Shown in pieces: positions 35,229-46,515 of a stretch of 64,000 bases of DNA (position 1 is the first letter of the stretch; the number at the start of each line of letters is the position of its first letter). The notes below the pieces were generated by a model. That model saw only the letters and a list, made by a program, of their open reading frames with translations. It was not told where the DNA came from and ran no database searches. The translations under genes were made by a program, and so were the position numbers. Source of the stretch: Rostrohypoxylon terebratum (lineage: Eukaryota; Ascomycota; Sordariomycetes; Xylariales; Hypoxylaceae); the NCBI GenBank assembly GCA_022497145.1, contig MU385855.1:310001-374000 (forward strand), read 5' to 3'.

Positions 35229-35930
35229 ATGAAACCCCAACGAAACCAGGGCTCACGCTTGTCACAGCTTGCACGCCTCCGTGTTAGCAGCCCAATGAGA
35301 AGCGATGGAGGTCTGAGTGCGAGGATATCGAGGATTTCAAGAATATCAAGGATATCAGGAACATCTCGTACAAGGGTCCTCGTCCCGCCTCACATTAGCG
35401 CTGGACTGCCGTTATTAAGAAGCTCGTCTGCACCATCGAATGTCATCATTGACGAGCCTGATCTTGACCTTGTTGGAGCCGGACGACGGACTTTGATTAA
35501 AGATAGCCATTACCATAACGGCAATAATACAAAAGATTACACGATTACCATTCGGGACAGTAATCAGCAGACACACCACCACGATCACCCACATCATCCT
35601 AGTTCCTTGCATTCCTTGCATTCCGGACTTTTCTCTTGCAGCACTACTGGTAGTGGTATCCGAAAGAGGGAACCATCATCTACGCCCACGCCTTTGCCTT
35701 TGCCTCTTCCTCCGTACACGTTACCCATCGTACCCTTCACGTTACTTGCACCTGGTTCATCTGCTTCCCATAGTACTTCCCATAGCGCTAGCTCTATCGG
35801 ACAGTCCTTCATTCGTCCACCTGCTCCGTCTTACCCCATCAACTCAACATCCATATCCACATCCACATCCAATTCCACATCCAACCGTTGCTTTTTAATA
35901 CTTCCGCACCGCCCAACACCGAGACGTCCA
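35229..35930 (+). other. In-frame open extension upstream of malic enzyme
   Basis: 234 codons, open and in frame with the malic-enzyme start at 35931, beginning with an ATG at 35229. The encoded stretch is low in complexity: an Arg-Ile-Ser repeat near the start, His-rich, Pro/Leu-rich and Ser/Thr-rich tracts. It may be a CT-rich leader that happens to stay open, or a real N-terminal extension giving an 890-residue protein. Confidence 0.4.
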
Positions 35931-38188
35931 ATGGCGTTTAGTACATACAGCACCGCCAGCTCAGATATATCAACGCCTCGCTCTGCTTCTCCTTCTGCAT
36001 CCATCATCTCTGCGCGTTCTTCCCAGTCTTCTGTCTCTAGCAAACGACTCTCCTTATCCTTGCAACGGAGACAATCTGCATTAAACCCAATGTCCACAGT
36101 CGATCTTGCTGCAATTGAAGAACAGATGAAGATGGCTGCTTTAGACGGTCTCAGAGGCTACGCACAAAACCACTACGGAGAAGTTCAACAGTACAGAGCT
36201 ACGGAATACGTACCGCAATCTTCCGCCTGTGGCTACCAAGTATTGCGAGAACCTCTGTGGAACAAAGGTATTTTTTGCTTATTTTGCTTATATCTACTGA
36301 CTAGCTTCCAATTTATTTCCATAGCTTCAAAGCTTTTCGAATTTTCAGCTTTTTTTAAGCTATTCCCATCTTAGCGGTCTACTGACACCTAAGCTCTATC
36401 TAGGTCTTGCCTTCACACCAGAGGAGCGCGTCTCTAAGAACCTGACTGGCTTAATACCCCACGCCATGGAGAGCGCGGACACCCAGGTCATGCGATGCAT
36501 GAAGGTGATCAACTCTAGACAGACCAACATCGACAAGTACTTGTACTTGTCCGCTCTCAAGGACCAGAACGTAGATTTGTTCTATCGCGTGCTCATCGAC
36601 AATGTCCGTGATCTGATGCCCTTGGTCTACACCCCGACCATCGGCGACGTTTGCTTGCAGTACTCGACGCTCTACACGCGCCCGGAGGCGCTGTACATCT
36701 CCATCAAGCAGCGGCGGTCGATCAAGACGATCCTGCGTAACTGGCCTTACCCGGATCCCGAAATCTGCGTCGTCACGGACGGATCCCGCATTTTGGGGTT
36801 GGGCGATCTCGGTGTGAATGGTGTGGGGATTTCCGTAAGTTTTTCGATGGCTGACGGCTAAGCTTGGCCTACATGCCTAGGTACATTAGTGTACCGTGCG
36901 ATGAACCCGTGGCTGACACCTACCTAGATTGGCAAGTTGGCGCTCTACACCGGCGCTGCTGGTATCCACCCCAGCAAGACCCTTCCCATCGTGCTGGACT
37001 CCGGCACCAACAATGAGACCAACCTCAAGGACCCTCTGTACCTTGGTCTCCGCGCTAGGCGTCCCTCCCCGGCTGTCGCCCAGGAGTTCATGGACGAATT
37101 CATGGAGGCCGTGGCTGAGGTCTACCCCAACATGGTCGTCCAGTTCGAGGACTTCGAGACCGAGAAGGCCTTCAACTACTTGACTCGTTACCGAAACAAG
37201 TACAGGTGCTTCAACGATGACATCCAAGGCACCGGTGCCGTCGTCTTGGCAGGGTAAGAAAGCTGAACTTCCCCAACCAATCACAATTGAGTAAGACTAA
37301 CACGCGTACAGTTACATCGGCGCTGTGAACTTGTCCGGTGTTCCTCTTGAGGAGCAACGCTTAGTCTTCATGGGTGCCGGCTCGGCAGGTGTTGGTGTCG
37401 CAAAGCAAATGGTTGAGTACTACACTCGTCGCGGCCTCTCGGAACAAGCTGCCAAGGAGAAGTTCTGGCTTGTCGACACCAAGGGTCTCGTTACCACCGA
37501 CCGAGGCGACAAGCTGGCCGATCACAAGAAGTACTTCGCTCGTAACGACAATGCCGGCCACCAATTCCGCACCCTTGAGGAGGTCATCGAGTATGTCAGA
37601 CCATCAGCTCTTGTTGGTTTAACCGCGACTTTCGGTGTCTTCACCGAATCCGTTGTCCGTGCCCTCAAAGCCTCCGTCGACGCTGGCGGGTCTGGACGCC
37701 GACCTATCCTATTCCCTCTCAGCAACCCTCTCACCAAGGCTGAGTGCACTTTCGAGCAGGCTGTCCAATGGACAGACGGCACCGTCATCTTTGCCTCCGG
37801 TTCTCCTTTCTCACCTTTCGCCGTCAAGGCCGGCGAGCGTGCCGTCACCTACTGGCCCAACCAGGGTAACAACGTCTACGTCTTTCCCGGTCTCGGTCTC
37901 GGTGCCATTCTCTGCAAGGCATCCAGGATCACCGACGAGATGGTGTACATCGCCGCCGCCTCTCTAGCCGAGTCCTTGAACGCGGAAGAGATCCACAAGG
38001 GCTTGATCTACCCGCACATCGAGCGTGTCCGAGACGCCAGCGTCATCGTCGCCCGCGAGGTGATGAAGGCCGCGCGCCGCGAAGGCGTGACCACGCTCCC
38101 CGAAGAGCAGTGGGTCGAGTGGGAAGAATGGGGCGACGTCGCCCTAACGAAATTCATCAAGTCGAAGATCTACGACCCCTTGAAGTGA
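35931..38188 (+). CDS. MAE1: Malic enzyme (NAD(P)-dependent, probably mitochondrial)
   Basis: Oxidative decarboxylation of malate to pyruvate and CO2 with NAD+ or NADP+. Exons 35931-36267, 36404-36834, 36928-37253 and 37312-38188 give 656 residues, a usual fungal length. A Ser-rich head (about 100 residues) precedes GYQVLREPLWNKGLAFT. Conserved blocks: LVYTPTIGDVCLQYS (about 187), TDGSRILGLGDLGVNGVGISIGKLALYTGAAG, FNDDIQGTGAVVLAG (about 350, metal binding), dinucleotide site GAGSAGVGVA (about 386), and FPLSNPLTKAECT. Every intron junction restores a family motif (NKGLAF, GISIGKL, LAGYIGAV). I chose the ATG at 35931 for family length; the frame stays open to 35229. Cofactor choice cannot be read with confidence. 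Confidence 0.93.
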
Positions 38189-38760
38189 CTAGTACCTAAC
38201 GCGCAAAAACGAATAGAGGAAGAGAGGATAATGAATGCATAAAGAATCATGGTCGGCGTTAAACAGGGCGGTTGACTTTTTCTTTTCTCACATAAACGTT
38301 GGCATAGTCATGTACTTGTCGGCACTCGCTTCCATTCGAAGGGAATATTCAAAGATATCCACTGGGTTTTTATTATTTTACAGGCATTATCACGCTAGAT
38401 GGACGTCGATGGAACGTTTGGTCTTGAAGGCTAAAGGCTAGAAAGTGCGAGGGTTAGATTGGCACTTACGCTGGCATAGGGGTCTATAGATGGTCAATAG
38501 ACTAAAAGGACACTTTCCTTTTGATCACAACAATTGCCATGGTTGATTATCAGATATTGAAATTATGTGATAAAATAATGTGATATTATGGTATGTATTA
38601 AGGAAGTATGGACTTTCACCCGAGCCTCATCTGAGCCTGAGTGGCTCTCTATTAAGTCTCAAATATTTATTGATTTATTGTATGAGTTACCTACTAAGAT
38701 CATCGTGAAGTCCGAGCCTTAAGTCTAGCCTAGCCATCTCAGTCACCTCTTTACCGTACC
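38189..38760. other. Tail-to-tail spacer
   Basis: 572 bp between the malic-enzyme stop and the stop of the Ser-rich ORF. AT-rich, probably 3' untranslated sequence; no gene. Confidence 0.5.
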
Positions 38761-39480
38761 TCAATAGAAACACTCCTGTTCTTCTATATCCTCGCCCGGA
38801 TCACTACCTGGGTAGTAACTTTGACAATATAATTGGCGATCCTGGAAAGGCCAGTTTTCGTGGAAATCAGGCCAAACCCAAGCCTGGTATGGACTCGCCT
38901 CCGGGAGAGGTCGCCAATAGTGGTTAGGGCTAATATGGGGCACCTCAAATTCGTCTTCATGTGCAGATAGGAATACATCGTCGTCGTCTAAATCTTGTGA
39001 ATAAAACTCAGATGACGAGTAACTCTGGTCTGCGCTTAGATCTGAAGATGAGGCATAATCGCTGTATCGTTGGCCGGAACTAGGAGGTTCTCTTGATTGT
39101 CTACTCGAACTACTGCTCCAAGCGTTGTTGAACCTAGCGCCCGCTGCAGAAACACTAGAGAAAGTCCTGCTAGCTGAATAGTAAGGGCGCGCAGAATAAG
39201 TTGGCGATGAGGCATAACTCCGTGTGCTTCGTCTGCTACTTGCTTGTGATGACGAGTCACTGGCTGTAGAGAAGGTTCGTGTTGATATAGTTGAGCCTGC
39301 CGTAGAGCTGCTGCCCACCGAGTCCTGATAGCTTCGGCTAAGTGGTTGTCCATTATGGCTTCCACGGTAGCTCGACTTGTCTGTTTGAGCCCTGCGCCTA
39401 AGATGCTCTGTACAGAACGTAGTACTGTTTATGTCCAAGTAATTGCCACAGGTCAAGTTGGTGCATAAACCCTGGGACAT
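38761..39480 (-). CDS. Ser-rich hypothetical protein with N-terminal Cys motif
   Basis: 239 residues from the ATG at 39480. The N-terminus has CTNLTCGNYLDINSTTFCTEHLRRR, four Cys plus a His that might bind zinc. A long Ser/Tyr/Arg-rich, disordered middle follows. The C-terminus is acidic-aromatic (WRPLPEASPYQAWVWPDFHENWPF) and ends in Glu-Cys-Phe-Tyr. Two other starts are possible: the same frame opens at 39537, or an 8-codon exon (39559-39536, MPSLRNDH) can be spliced through a 64-bp GTATGC...CAG intron with a CTCAAC branch-like site onto 39471, giving 244 residues. No family recognised. Confidence 0.5.
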   Translation of the reverse strand: MSQGLCTNLTCGNYLDINSTTFCTEHLRRRAQTDKSSYRGSHNGQPLSRSYQDSVGSSSTAGSTISTRTFSTASDSSSQASSRRSTRSYASSPTYSARPYYSASRTFSSVSAAGARFNNAWSSSSSRQSREPPSSGQRYSDYASSSDLSADQSYSSSEFYSQDLDDDDVFLSAHEDEFEVPHISPNHYWRPLPEASPYQAWVWPDFHENWPFQDRQLYCQSYYPGSDPGEDIEEQECFY

Positions 39481-39559
39481 TTTCAGTTGAGCTGATCGCT
39501 CCCCTGCAATAGGTACATGGCAACTTCGTGCATACATGGTCGTTTCTGAGAGAAGGCAT

Positions 39560-40888
39560 GATGATGACCGTTTTAGTAACAGGAGAAGGCCTATACTTGT
39601 TGATATGGTTGAGGATAGTTGTGTTGAGGAAATAAGTAGATGTCGATAATAGAAAACGAAATAAATAAATACCTTTAGGGCTATAGGTAAATGTAAAGAT
39701 TAGAATCACCTATTCACCTTCAAAACGTCCAGTATTTTGACGTATACCACAGTGAAAATTACAGTGAATAAACATTCGGAGCTACAAAACGATTTAGAGG
39801 TAGGTAGGTAGATGGGTTTTGGTGATCGGACTGAATCACATCACCATGTAACGTATGTCGGTTGAATAAGGGGCAAATGACTTAAACGTATTTTCTAACC
39901 ATCAGTGAATGGGAAAGAGCTCCGTCGCTCTTATAATGAATGTCTTTATTTTAACAATCCTTTTGTTCTGAAGAAGTTCATAGTCATGGCCGTCGTCTTT
40001 ACTTGGCTCATCTTCAAGAACAGCCAGTCTTCAACGACTAGGTAGTCTTAAAAGACCTCTGACAACGAGTTAGTCATCTTTTAAGTCAAAGCCCCTATCC
40101 CAAAGAATCGGAGATATTTAGATAGTCTCTTGAACAACCAATGAGGTTCAACGTTGCAGTCTATGGATTTCCCAAATAGTCAACTCAAGCTCGATCGCGT
40201 CCAATAGCGAGCGTTCTCTATGGCGATCAATTTCGAAGAAAGAAATAGAGCTTCATACTTGGCAGCTATGTGCTCGTAGTAGAAAACGTCGTCCCCAGTT
40301 TCTCCAAACTTCTCCATGGAATTAATTTGCCGCAATTCGAAGCTCTCCTCCTCCTTCACCGTACCTAGGTAATCCAGACCCCAGGTTTTAATATCCGCCT
40401 AATCAAAATCTCCCTTTTCTTCCACCTATACCTCAAATTAGCCGAGTTCATCGACCTAGCTTTAACTTAGCATCCTTGCATATGCCTTCTCATCCACGGA
40501 CCTTGATTTGAGCGCGTCACCTTCCAGGACGTCGAATGCCACGTTTTTTCCTAAATTAGTATTGAGATAATATATGTCCAAGTATGTTGCTGCTTGTATT
40601 GCAACATTATGGTGCCCCTCTCCCATTTTCGCCGCCCATCGTGGCTCGACCGAGGTAGCCTAGACCTCGCGAAAGCCAGCTCGGTAATATGGATTACTTG
40701 ATCCTGTAGTCATGGAAAAGTTTGACACTGAGGGGTGGCGTTGCATGAAATATCTGCAGACTGGTGAGGTCTCCGCTTTCTCACATAACGCAGCTATTCT
40801 TATTTCTGCATTTCGCTGTCGTCTCTTGGAACTTGAGCTCCTTTCTAGGCGCAGAAACTACAACACCATATAAAAAATAGAATTGAGA
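39560..40888. other. 1.3-kb intergenic stretch (divergent promoters)
   Basis: Between the 5' ends of the Ser-rich gene and the GH28 gene. It holds a CCTAGG motif (40361-40370). No frame of note. Confidence 0.5.
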
Positions 40889-42391
40889 ATGAAGCTTCTT
40901 TTATTCACACTCTCGGCGCTTGCCAGCGTCGCGTCGGCAGCTCTCAACGTCACGGGCTCGACGTGTACGGTGACGCCATTAACGGAAGGCGTTGGCGGAA
41001 AGGAACCGGACGACACGCCGCAGATCCTAGATGCCTTCAAGCAATGTGGTGTAAATGGAAAGGTCATCTTGACCGAAGGGTTATTCCACATCGGCCAGAT
41101 CATGGACCTGAAAAACCTCCAGAACGTCGACATCGAGATCCACGGCACACTCCGATGGTCCTCCGACATCCAGTACTGGCTGCGCAACAGTATCGGCGTC
41201 GAGTACGCACAGCGATCGACTGCCTGGCGTATCGGCGGTCAAGGCATAAGTATGCGCGGCTTTGGCAAGGCGCTTTTTGATGGCCAGGGTCAACTGTGGT
41301 ATGATGAGAATAGAAGCGGAAGTAATCAGGCGGGGCGGCCGATCAGCCTGACTCTTTGGCATGCGAAGGATGTCTTGATCGACGGAATTACATGGAGACA
41401 AAGTCAATTCTGGCGTAAGTGAATTTGTCCCAACCACCTCTCTAACTTCCAAGTCTTCAACTCGAGTCACTTAATCTCTATACCGGGCATCTGATTCAGG
41501 AACGCCACAACAAATGAACGCCGGGATTGAAAGAAATGTGAACAACCCATAATCCGAGCTTGAGCTAACAATGACACCTACGCATAGACACCTTCGTCGC
41601 CTACAGCGAGAATATTACCATGACGAACCTTGACATGAACTCAACATCAAACAGTCAATGGAACACAGTAAACACCGACGGTACCGACACTTGGAACTCG
41701 AAGGACGTGTATATCCGAAACTGGACAGTAACATGCGGCGATGTAAGTTTCTTTTTCCTCTACCCCTTAATTTCCTATACAAACAAACACACCAAAATGG
41801 TGATCCGAGCAACCCTCATCCTAACCATCCGCGCAGGACTGCATAGCCGTCAAGGGCAACAGCACCAACATCCAAGTGTACGATGTGCACTGCTACGAGT
41901 CGGGGTGCGCCACGATCGGCTCTCTCGGGAATCCGAGCAACGTGGCGGACTACGTCGACAACGTGATCTTCGACAACATAACGTGCACGCACAGCTCGAA
42001 CGCGGCGTGGATCAAGACGTACGCCGGAACAGGCCACGTGAAGAACGTCACCTTCTCCAACATCAAGTCCGAGAACGTGAACCAGCCCATCTACGTCACG
42101 TCTTGCATCTACTCGAACAACGGCTGTGACTCGAGTCGCCTCCCTATCTCGGATGTCCGCTGGATCAACGTGACTGGAACGTCGCGGTATAACATCGCCG
42201 CCGCGATGCATTGCAGCGCCTCGAGCCCGTGCTCCGGGTTCAGTTTCGAGAATGTCGAAATCACGCCGCTGGACGGCACGAGCACGCCCAAGTACCTCTG
42301 CAGCAACATCCAAGGCCAAGACACCTCCGGAATCCCCTGCACGGGGACCTGTCCGGCAGGGTGGCCGCAGCAGCTAAGCGGGAACCGTTAA
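40889..42391 (+). CDS. Secreted GH28 pectinase (exo-polygalacturonase / rhamnogalacturonan-hydrolase group)
   Basis: A secreted right-handed beta-helix glycoside hydrolase of family 28, acting on pectin in plant cell walls. Exons 40889-41414, 41588-41742 and 41837-42391 give 411 residues. A clear signal peptide (1-17, KLLLFTLSALASVASA) fixes the start at the ATG at 40889. Catalytic acids are present: NTDGTD (Asp206) and GDDC (Asp227/228), the latter rebuilt across intron 2. Two usual subsite residues are not: the GHG His block reads ESGCATIGSLG, and RIK reads WIK (AAWIKTYAG). NxT/NxS sites are numerous (about ten). The pattern may mark an exo-acting RgxB-like subgroup; an endo-polygalacturonase is unlikely. 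Intron 1 (173 bp) is long for the window. Confidence 0.9.
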
Positions 42392-42816
42392 ACCCCACGC
42401 CGTACCCAGCAAGGCACGCAAGAGGATCCTCAAAAAGCGTACGAAGATTGTGTATGGATTTCAAGTCCTATAGCGAAATCTGGATGTCATGATCAAGAAA
42501 AGAATGGAAAGATTAAAAAATAAAAATTCGTAGTCTTATCTAAGCGTTGCGTGACCAAACCCGTATCTCATTACTTCGTCGTCGTCGCCATGCTTTCTAC
42601 TTTTCGTGTCATTAAACCATAGACCGTACACGTAAAACGCGCGCACACGTAGTCTTTCGTACCCAGTGTCGTATCCGTATATCATACCCCCCGGGCCTTT
42701 ATAAGTATCTCTAATGCAACCGATTACCGTCCGGGTCCTGTATTACCACCACCACCACCCCTACTAACCTTACTAATATAGGTTCTTTAGGTACCTACCT
42801 AGGTAGGTAGGTCCTC
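42392..42816. other. Tail-to-tail spacer
   Basis: 425 bp between converging 3' ends; contains a CCACCACCACC run near 42749 and a CCTAGG cluster (42791-42812). Confidence 0.5.
42791..42812. repeat. CCTAGG / GTAGG repeat cluster
   Basis: TACCTACCTAGGTAGGTAGG, a near-perfect palindrome just beyond the stop codon of the minus-strand gene. Confidence 0.7.
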
Positions 42817-45628
42817 CTATTCCCACCTCTGCCACTCCCGTCTCGCCCTCGCAACCTCATCCTCGACCCACGCCGCCCCCAAGATCTTCACGTCGAGCCC
42901 CACGATGCGCGCGTGGTATTCCTGCTCCTTGACCCTGCGCTCGCGAACCTTGCTCTCCAAAAAGTTCGGGTCGTTATGTCGCACCGCCGCTTTGAAGATA
43001 CTCCGCATGCGCTCGGAGTACAGCTGGCAAGCCGCGAGCGGCAATTTCTGCGGGTTCTTGTGGAAGGTGGCGGCGAGCGAGCTGGCGTCGCTTTGGATCA
43101 TGGGCCAGACGACCTCGCCGAAGCACTCCTCGCAGACGGTGAAGTGCGGGATCGAGCGCATGACGTACCACTTGGCGTTGCGGACGGGCGTTTCGCGCGC
43201 GCACTCCGGCACCTGCGTCGAGTCGCGGATGCGGTCCGCGAGCGCCTGCACGTCCGGCGCGCTCTTTGTCAGCAGCGCCTTGTCCGACGCCGCCTCCAGC
43301 AGGTCGAAGTAGAACAGGAACCGCCGCTCGTTCTCCTGGTGCATGGCGCAGACGCCGCGCGCGGGCTCCGCCGGCGACTCCATGTGCACGAATAGCCCGG
43401 TCAGGTTAGGGAGCAGCAGCTCGACGGTCTTCGCGCACGTATAGCACACGTTGAAGCTTTCGATTGGCCGGCTGGTGCGAGGATCCAGCACCGAGAACCA
43501 GATGCGGGACACCTCTCTGGGACCCGTGCATGGCTGGTTCTTGGCGGCGACGGTGGCGATGTTTCGGAATAGTCCTAGATCTGCCTTTCCGTATTTACCG
43601 GTTAGGAAATATGCCATGTGGTAGTATCGAGACGTCCCGAAGTCGCAGGCGAGAGGACGGTCTATCGCGCGGAAAGGTGCTGGGACGAAGTGGTGGGCGA
43701 ATTCCGTGTGGGAGAATGTGGCTTCGTAACATGATGGACAAATGTTGAAATTGTCGCAGCGAGGGAGTGTTAGCCAATCAACGTATCCTGCAACCGGATT
43801 CCGCCGAGGGCAACGATGTATATCGGGGAGCTCGCCAGATTGAACTTCGTCTAGGTATCGTCTGTACGGAGTTGTAGGCTGTGTTGTGCTGACGATATCT
43901 CTCAACGGACTCGTCTCTACTACTGGTTGCCGAGTTTGTTTGTGGGGGCTGGTCGATAATGAGGACGCTGAAGAACGTGGCCCTAATGGGACGGGCACTG
44001 TCCTCGGTGGCGTCCTTGGTGGCGGCGGTGGAAATGTCGTTGATTTGCGAGGATCAGTTGGCGTAGCACCGGAGTTCAGAGATGCCGCAGTGGCTGCAGC
44101 AACAACAGCAGGGATTGCTACAGAAGCTGAGGCATTTAGCAAAGATTTAGCTGTAGAAGTACGAGATAATGGTGGCTTAGAGCGCTGCTGATCGCCTCGT
44201 GTAAATCTAATTTCTTTCGGAAATGTAGAGCTACGCGGGCTAGAAGATGGCGAGTCCCGCCGTGAATCTTTCTCGAGGATTTGAGAAGTCCTCGGAGATG
44301 AAGTTGGGGATGGCCCACGGGATCTCCGTTTGTCACTTGCTCTTAACTCCGCTGCAGGTTGAAGGAAAGGTTTAGTATCCGACGCTACTGATTCTTGTCG
44401 ACGATGGGAATAAACCTCATGCGGCACCTCCTCGTCACTAGAATAGTAGTATTCGCTATGAATTGGCGATTTCCGCTTCTCTGTAGAATTGGATACAATG
44501 TCAGATCGCGAATAACCATTTCGGTCTGCTCTAGGAGACCGGGGTTCAGCGTATTGACGTGGCTTCTCGTAATCTACTTTCGAGGATCCTCTCGATTGTT
44601 GAGGAGGGGAATCCGCAGTTGAGCGCCGTTTATGGTGATTAGGGCTTGTTGACTTGATAGGTTTGTCCTTATACTTCCTATCGTCGCGAGGGCTCTGCTT
44701 CTCATATTGAATATTGGAATGAGATGAGCGATTGCGGTGGTGGGTATACGTGCTTGTTCCGCCCTGATAGTATGCTCGATCTCGTCCTCGACTTGCATGC
44801 TCTATTACATCTGGCGACAAGGTACTCCCTTCTTGAAGCCGAGAGCTGATGCGAGGTGAGAAATAATCATCGCCAGTTTTGTCAGAACGTCCTGCCGATT
44901 TTGGTCTTCTCACCTCATCAGGCGGCCGTGGCTGAGAGTTAACATCGGTGACGATAGTGGGCAGATGGTCGAGTTTACTGCGACGTTTCTCATGAATTGG
45001 TTGCGCATCGCGCTTTTTATCATCAGGCTCTTCCTCATGATGCGCACGCGCCTCATACTTTCGACCTGTATTTGCTTCATAAGAAGTAAGGTCTGGTTCG
45101 GGATCGGCTTGTGGCTCCCTTGATTTAGGTCGCCTCGGCAATTTCTTTGGCCCGTGCGAGTGATCGTCTGTAGAATTAGATGTTGGCACTATGACGAACC
45201 GCCTCTCCGGGTTGTACTCGTGCACAGGAAGCAAAATGGGCATCTGCTCGGGATCCCCGCGATGAATTGGTTCCTCGCCGGGCGATGCAGAGATGGGAGA
45301 CCCGTGTTCTTTGGCGAGTGAATCGTTCTCATCCTCAACAGACGGAGGCGGAGGATAGTTGCGCGCGCGACTGACGTTACGAAGTAACTTGCGCGGCGTC
45401 ACATTTACAAAGGAGGATTGACTCGATGTAGCGCTCGAGGTTAAACTGCGAATTGGATGTTACGTCTCAGCAATGCCACTCTACACCAGCCTACACACAT
45501 CTTTGTGACGAGGCTTCATTCGAAACGAGTTAAGCTCAATTAACTTACACCCTTGGATCTGGGCTTCTAGCCCTGGAAGTTGGCCAATAGCCTTGTCGTA
45601 GAAATGCGTCGACGTCGACATCAACCAT
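42817..45628 (-). CDS. Conserved fungal protein: disordered Ser/Arg-rich head plus CxxC-rich C-terminal domain
   Basis: Two exons, 45628-45549 and 45445-42817, give 902 residues. The long exon has no usable ATG at its head, but a spliced 80-nt first exon (MVDVDVDAFLRQGYWP) joins through a 103-bp GTAAGT...CAG intron in matching phase to LTSSATSSQSSFVNVTPRKLL. Residues about 45-560 are highly charged, Ser/Arg/Pro-rich and probably disordered. From about 568 to the end lies a compact domain with CxxC pairs in ICPSCYEATF, VCYTCAKTVELL and VCEECFGEVVW plus further Cys/His, suggesting zinc binding. Automated annotation often calls such proteins Ser/Arg-related nuclear matrix-like; no function is established that I know of. 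Confidence 0.85.
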
Positions 45629-45759
45629 AATGACGAAATTCGGTCGACTTGATTGGGAGCCTACTTCTAAAACATGGCAAGTCCCTAAGGGTCTGCTGAC
45701 GGGTAAAAGAAGTGTGGTAGTAGACGTTGTAGGCGTAGTAGATATGCGATCTAGAGAAT

Positions 45760-45779
45760 CTAGGTCCTAGGTCCTAGGA
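45760..45779. repeat. CCTAGG-type palindromic repeat cluster
   Basis: TAGGTCCTAGGTCCTAGGAT, about 135 bp upstream of the CxxC-rich gene. Confidence 0.7.
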
Positions 45780-46220
45780 TTCTAGGTAGATAATATGACC
45801 TATTATTTCTCCAGAGTCCAGCCTGCTTCGCCAGCCCCGAGGTGATTTCGCCGATCCGGGCTTAGCTCTATTTTCGACAGTTACCGGATGACAAGCAAGG
45901 CAATACCTGAAGCAAGTTACGGGAAATTAAATGCTGTAAACAATAGTTCGCGGGAGTTGGGAAATTTTTGGTAAAAAAAATGTCCCCAAGATGGAAACTT
46001 GGCGGTAAAACGGTTCCGTGATTAATGTGAAAGGTGAAAGGTGAAGATGAAAGATGAAATTGGAAATCTGAGATCTGACGGGAGAAAAGAACGCGTGAAT
46101 CTTCGAAACAGGAAGCAGAATCCTGGAGTGTGTTGGCTTTACGCAGTAGACGCAGTAGAGCGGATTAAAGACGTCAAGTGACCCAGTGAGGCAGTGTGTC
46201 TTAAAAAGGATGACCCCCCC

Positions 46221-46254
46221 CAAGGACCCAAGGACCCAAAGGACCCAAAGGACG
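46221..46254. repeat. 10-bp minisatellite (GGACCCAAA type)
   Basis: Three to four copies of a CCCAAGGACC/CCCAAAGGACC unit. Confidence 0.75.
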
Positions 46255-46309
46255 CCTCAAGGTCAGTGGCTTCGGACCTTGCCGTTCCCACGCTTCTTCC
46301 CTTGGACAT

Positions 46310-46343
46310 TTCTTTTTCTTTTTCTTCTTCTTCTTCTTCTTCC
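46310..46343. repeat. Pyrimidine / (TTC)n microsatellite
   Basis: TCTTTTTC units followed by about seven TTC triplets. Confidence 0.8.
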
Positions 46344-46482
46344 TATCTTAGCATCCCAGCTCATGTTGCTGCTAAGCTGTTGTGACACTAACCAAGACGG
46401 TCTAGCTGATGTACGAAAATAATCGAAAAAAATAATACCTATAGATACCAAAATCCAAGTGCCGTGGCCTATACTTCGCCTT

Positions 46483-46515
46483 GTCCAATCTGTCCAATCT
46501 GTCCAATCTGTTCAA
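46483..46515. repeat. 9-bp minisatellite (TGTCCAATC)
   Basis: Three exact copies of TGTCCAATC and a partial fourth (TGTTCAA). Confidence 0.85.

Noticed and set aside
41816..42319. 167-codon minus frame opposite GH28 exon 3
   Set aside because: A Val/Arg/Asp-rich shadow of a GC-rich coding exon.
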